Shown here one piece after another: positions 63,177 through 64,000 of a stretch of DNA of 64,000 bases; positions within the stretch are counted from its first letter, which is position 1, and the number at the start of each line of letters is the position of its first letter. A program made the translations under genes and the position numbers. The stretch comes from CAUZWH01 sp965224275 (GTDB taxonomy: Bacteria; Pseudomonadota; Alphaproteobacteria; SHVV01). The stretch spans positions 592,329 through 656,328 of the forward strand of contig CBDCYR010000002.1 of NCBI GenBank assembly GCA_965224275.1, read 5' to 3'. The notes under the pieces were generated by a model. The model saw nothing but the letters and a program-made list of their open reading frames with translations, was not told where the DNA came from and ran no database searches.

Positions 63177-64000
63177 GTTGTTCGGCGTGGAATATTGACC
63201 CCCTATTGGGGGTTATCGGCGTCCAAAATTGACCCCCCTGGTTTTGTGCTCTTGAACACACCTCGTTGTTTGGACAGACGAGGTGGGGGAGATGCTGGTT
63301 GTGGAGACGATTGCGCGGATCCGTCGGGATCATCTGGTGAGGGGCGTTCCGATCAAGAAGATCGCCCGGGATTTGAGGGTTTCGAAGAACACGGTGCGCA
63401 AGGTGGTGCGGGGCGATGAGACCTCGTACAGCTACGAGCGCAAGATCCAGCCGATGCCGAAGCTTGGGCCGTGGGTGGATGAGCTCGAGCGCCAGCTGGA
63501 GGCCAACGAGAAGAAGCCGCGCCGGGATCGGCTGTCTCTGCTGCGGATTCATGAAGATCTTGCGGCTCTGGGCTATGGCGGCGGCTACGACGCGGTGCGC
63601 CGCTACGCCAGGACCTGGCGTCGGCGGTGGCGGCTGTTGTCGCCGTCGCAGGGTTTTGTGCCGCTGAGCTTCGATCCCGGCGAGGCCTACCAGTTCGACT
63701 GGAGCCACGAGTACGCGCGCCTGTCGGGTGTGACGACCAAGGTGAAGGCGGCGCACATGCGGCTCTGCTACAGCCGCATGCAGCTGGTTCAGATCTTCCC
63801 GCGCGAGAGCCAGGAGATGGTGTTCGAGGCGCACGAACGGGCCTTCCACTTCTTCGGCGGGGTCTGCCGGCGGGGCATCTACGACAACATGAAGACGGCG
63901 GTGAGCATGGTCTTCGTCGGCAAGGAGCGCGCCTACAACCGGCGCTTTCTGGAGCTGTGCTCCCACCATCTGGTGGAGCCGGTGGCGTGCACTCCGGGTG
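63177..64000 (+). mobile_element. IS21-family element, copy 2 (runs off right edge)
   Basis: Starts TGTTGTTCGGCGT, the same end as at 35679, with the same internal ATTGACCCCC repeats, in opposite orientation to copy 1. The overlap with copy 1 is nearly base-for-base identical over 820 bp. It interrupts the DsbC-like gene. Confidence 0.92.
63283..64000 (+). CDS. istA: IS21 transposase IstA (partial, runs off right edge)
   Basis: First 239 codons of IstA, matching copy 1: helix-turn-helix (IKKIARDLRVSKNTVRKV), then Asp in YQFDWSHEYA and Asp in GIYDNMKTAV. GTG 63283 or ATG 63292 may be the start. The C-terminal part and istB lie outside the window. Confidence 0.93.
   Translation, partial: MGEMLVVETIARIRRDHLVRGVPIKKIARDLRVSKNTVRKVVRGDETSYSYERKIQPMPKLGPWVDELERQLEANEKKPRRDRLSLLRIHEDLAALGYGGGYDAVRRYARTWRRRWRLLSPSQGFVPLSFDPGEAYQFDWSHEYARLSGVTTKVKAAHMRLCYSRMQLVQIFPRESQEMVFEAHERAFHFFGGVCRRGIYDNMKTAVSMVFVGKERAYNRRFLELCSHHLVEPVACTPG

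Noticed and set aside
1..64000. CRISPR array or rRNA operon
   Set aside because: No regularly spaced short repeats and no rRNA-like sequence seen; the repeats present are explained by insertion sequences and short tandem duplications.

Overview
The window looks like alphaproteobacterial chromosome, probably from a Rhodospirillales-like lineage. This is inferred from the conserved block CCA-transferase / DUF6111 / NUDIX / DUF1285 / MoxR / DUF58 / DUF4159 in the first 11 kb; no rRNA is present to confirm it. Two parts are visible: a core-like part (1-26350) with moderate GC, and an accessory part (26351-64000) that is visibly more GC-rich, dense in insertion sequences and full of broken genes.

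Core part. A partial unknown gene and a DUF1116 (YlbE/AllG-like) gene run toward a leftward cluster: DUF1285, CoA-type NUDIX hydrolase, DUF6111 and CCA-adding enzyme. Divergent from it is a rightward cell-envelope set: MoxR ATPase, DUF58, BatA/DUF4159 and a VWA/glutaminase-like membrane protein. Then come a GNAT acetyltransferase, a flavin reductase, two tandem xi-class glutathione transferase genes (the first split by IS91-like insertions), msrB, a YqgE/AlgH protein, tRNA-Gln(TTG), a deleted hybrid histidine kinase, and the front end of a polysaccharide locus (winged-helix regulator with a palindromic promoter, RfaH/NusG-like factor, WecA-like transferase, Gfo/Idh/MocA oxidoreductase).

IS91-like elements. 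The same 2655-bp element, encoding a tyrosine recombinase plus an HUH transposase, occurs intact at 13130-15784 and, inverted, at 26351-29005. A 2332-bp tandem duplication follows the first copy. Removing the 13-18 kb insertion restores a 322-residue transferase frame. The 26-29 kb copy has unrelated flanks (a truncated unknown gene and a truncated MmeI-like restriction-modification gene), so it marks a rearrangement boundary between core and accessory DNA.

Accessory part. In order: truncated MmeI-like gene; TbpB-like lipoprotein; truncated integrase; IS21 element; relaxase-like C-terminal fragment; nnrS remnant beside an intact quinol-type nitric oxide reductase; IS1380 transposase; vapBC; a second restriction-modification gene with three frameshifts and an IS5 insertion; and an ATPase fragment. 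From 47.2 to 63.2 kb a leftward operon encodes an IncI/Dot-Icm-like (MPF-I) conjugation apparatus: DsbC-like protein (truncated), DotI/TraM, DotH/TraN, DotG/TraO, TraQ-like, IcmD/TraR-like, TraU/IcmB ATPase, SSB, two exported proteins, DotA/TraY and a VirD4-type coupling protein. A defective IS630 lies between the DotH and DotG genes. A second, inverted IS21 copy runs off the right edge.

The accessory part reads as an integrative conjugative element, or several layered ones, being dismantled by insertion sequences. The most unusual signals are the reconstructable gene wrecks, the IS91-like tandem duplication, and the regulator whose promoter spacer is itself a palindrome.
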